DNA of 8,149 bases from an uncultured Desulfobulbaceae bacterium. Lineage in GTDB: Bacteria; Desulfobacterota; Desulfobulbia; Desulfobulbales; Desulfobulbaceae. Each line of letters begins with the position of its first letter. The first letter of the stretch is position 1. The stretch covers positions 1 through 8,149 of the forward strand of contig CALZIH010000123.1 of the NCBI GenBank assembly GCA_945787305.1, given 5' to 3'. A program made the position numbers and the translations under genes. The notes under the pieces were generated by a model. That model was not told where the DNA came from. It saw only the letters and a list, made by a program, of their open reading frames with translations, and did no database searches. Shown piece after piece: positions 7,086 to 8,149 of this stretch.

Positions 7086-7137
7086 GAGGAGACGGGGCAT
7101 TTCCTTTTTCTTTATTGATTTTTCGTTGTTTTTTTAT

Positions 7138-7153
7138 TGGCACAGATTTGGCA
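7138..7153 (+). promoter_or_regulatory. Sigma-54 (-24/-12) promoter of the second small membrane protein gene
   Basis: TGGCACAGATTTGGCA has GG at 7139-7140 and GC at 7151-7152, exactly 10 bases apart. The TGGCAC -24 element is perfect and the T-rich tract before it is common at such promoters. The start should be near 7164, giving a leader of about 49 bases. Confidence 0.83.
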
Positions 7154-7212
7154 TCTCCTAGCTGCAGTAAAACTGTATCAGGACGTATGGTTTAGGCCAG
7201 GAGGAATGTGTC

Positions 7213-7437
7213 ATGAAAGTTGCAGCCAATGAGCGTGTTAAAACTAAGAAAAAAACAAGCATAAATACCTCTGAAGTTGTCCATGCCGAAGTATCCAAAG
7301 GCGCGATTCGGGCCTTGACTATTACCGGAGTGTTGGTCGGCTTGTGGGTAGCAGCCTGCGTCGTTGGTGGAATTGTTGTCAGTGGTGGCCTCTTTACGCT
7401 GGTCAAGGGATGGTTTGGCGCTGTTAGTGGAGGTTGA
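7213..7437 (+). CDS. Small single-span membrane protein, second paralogue
   Basis: This 74-aa protein is a paralogue of the one encoded at 6474-6692 and has no recognised family. About 30 hydrophilic residues, rich in lysine near the N-terminus, precede HAEVSKGA. Then comes a hydrophobic span (about 35-60, with GVLVGLW and GGIVVSGG) and the tail LVKGWFGAVSGG. The core shared with its partner is AExSKGA, GVxVGLW, GG, VxGG, LVKxWFGAVxG; the N-terminal 20-25 residues have diverged, so constraint is on the membrane span and C-terminal tail. AGGAGG (7199-7204) gives a strong ribosome-binding site 8 bases before the ATG. It is controlled by its own sigma-54 promoter with paired enhancer sites and stands as a separate transcription unit about 340 bases before ftsH. 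The role is unknown; a regulated small membrane-complex component or stress peptide is plausible. Confidence 0.85.
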   Translation: MKVAANERVKTKKKTSINTSEVVHAEVSKGAIRALTITGVLVGLWVAACVVGGIVVSGGLFTLVKGWFGAVSGG

Positions 7438-7650
7438 TAACCAGTATATCTCATTGCAAAATAGATTTTATTGCCCGATTCAAGGGTTACGGAGAAGAAA
7501 AAGCGTCTCAATGTGATTGGTCAAGGGCAATGTGTTCAACATATGATGTGTGCACTTGCACCAGAGTGAAAGATTGATTAAAGAATAAATACCTTTACCG
7601 AACCGGAGCAGGAACGAAAAGGGACTGTTTCCTTCTTTGCGATTTGGCCG

Positions 7651-7698
7651 ACACAACAGTACCTGGGTACATTGGTATGTATCCGGGTACTGTTGTGT
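7651..7698. terminator. Long near-perfect hairpin between the second paralogue and ftsH
   Basis: The arms 7651-7672 and 7677-7698 form 22 consecutive pairs, with two G-T wobbles, around a 4-nt loop. The outer 13 bp are perfect (ACACAACAGTACC with GGTACTGTTGTGT). Only three T residues end the structure before GTGG, so it is not a textbook rho-independent terminator. It could stop or stabilise the upstream transcript, act bidirectionally, or be a repeat or operator. In the rest of the gap 7438-7776 I see no gene or clear promoter. Confidence 0.5.
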
Positions 7699-7776
7699 TT
7701 GTGGTTGCAAGTACCTCGTTTTCAAACAGGTATGTTTTTTCGGATTAATCAATCCCAATCTGTGTAGATATAAATC

Positions 7777-8149
7777 GTGATTATCTTTGTCCGTACCATC
7801 TTTGTCTTGGTCATTGCCTCCATACTTTTTGGCGGTGTTTACCTCGTGGCCTTGACCGAAAAACGTTTGGTGGAAATCAGTTATAACGACTTCCTGAAAA
7901 GCCTGCAGAATAATGAAATTACAGAGGTAAATATAAAGGGTAATGTTGTTACCCTGCAAGACACCTTTGGTCGGCGAGTATCGTCCTATGCGCCTGACAT
8001 TCCCTCTCTCATGCCGCAGCTCCTTGAAAAAGGAGTGCAGGTCAAAGGGAAACCTGACAGAGCCTCTCTGCTGTGGAATGTAGCGTATATTGCGGTGCCG
8101 TTGTTTTTTATCCTGCTGGCCTGGTATTCGATGATGAAGAAGCAGGCCG
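7777..8149 (+). CDS. ftsH: FtsH-type ATP-dependent membrane zinc metalloprotease, 5' part
   Basis: The window ends inside this gene; 124 codons are visible. They match the N-terminal part of FtsH, the hexameric inner-membrane AAA+ protease that degrades misassembled membrane proteins and some regulators. Visible are TM1 (about 3-26), the small periplasmic domain (about 28-97, with the family-typical ISYNDFLKSLQNNEITEVNIKGN and VKGKPD stretches), and TM2 (about 99-120). The AAA+ and HEXXH zinc-protease regions lie beyond the window, so activity cannot be confirmed here. The start is GTG 7777; an in-frame TAA at 7771-7773 lies just before it. No good Shine-Dalgarno is visible, which is unusual beside the strong sites of the two genes upstream. 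A divergent FtsH-like paralogue is possible. Confidence 0.85.
   Translation, partial: MIIFVRTIFVLVIASILFGGVYLVALTEKRLVEISYNDFLKSLQNNEITEVNIKGNVVTLQDTFGRRVSSYAPDIPSLMPQLLEKGVQVKGKPDRASLLWNVAYIAVPLFFILLAWYSMMKKQA

Noticed and set aside
1..8149. CRISPR arrays, tRNA, rRNA and known riboswitches
   Set aside because: No regular direct-repeat/spacer pattern, no tRNA cloverleaf with a T-arm consensus, no rRNA-like stretches and no riboswitch core I recognise on either strand.

Overview
The window most likely comes from a Gram-negative Desulfobacterota (deltaproteobacterial) chromosome, perhaps a relative of the Desulfobulbales. This rests on the density of sigma-54-dependent regulators, the style of the PAS/HAMP signalling proteins, moderate GC, and a hairpin-rich non-coding element of a kind I associate with that group. 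The taxonomy is inference. All supported genes are on the + strand.

Layout: positions 1-269 are non-coding, with a hairpin and a small palindrome. 270-2393 encodes a PilZ-PAS-PAS-AAA+-Fis enhancer-binding protein with no receiver domain, a cysteine cluster in each PAS domain, and GAFTDA in place of GAFTGA. 2394-3063 is about 670 bases without a convincing gene but rich in inverted repeats. 3064-4644 encodes a membrane HAMP histidine kinase, and 4903-6246 an NtrC-type response regulator; together they look like a two-component system. Next come two paralogous small single-span membrane proteins of unknown function (6474-6692 and 7213-7437). A 262-bp MITE-like palindromic element (6726-6987) lies between them and carries a strong terminator. 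A 48-nt hairpin follows at 7651-7698, and the window ends inside the 5' part of an ftsH-type membrane protease gene (from 7777).

The main result is regulatory. Each small-protein gene has the same upstream design: two 13-bp dyads of the form TGYCA-N3-TGRCA with centres exactly 21 bp apart, then a -24/-12 sigma-54 promoter starting about 60 bp downstream of the second centre, then a strong Shine-Dalgarno. The first copy starts 41 bp after the stop codon of the NtrC-type regulator. The simplest model is that the kinase senses an envelope or redox signal and phosphorylates the regulator, which binds the paired sites and activates sigma-54 transcription of both small membrane proteins. These paralogues probably arose by duplication of a whole promoter-plus-gene cassette. 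The function of the small proteins is unknown.
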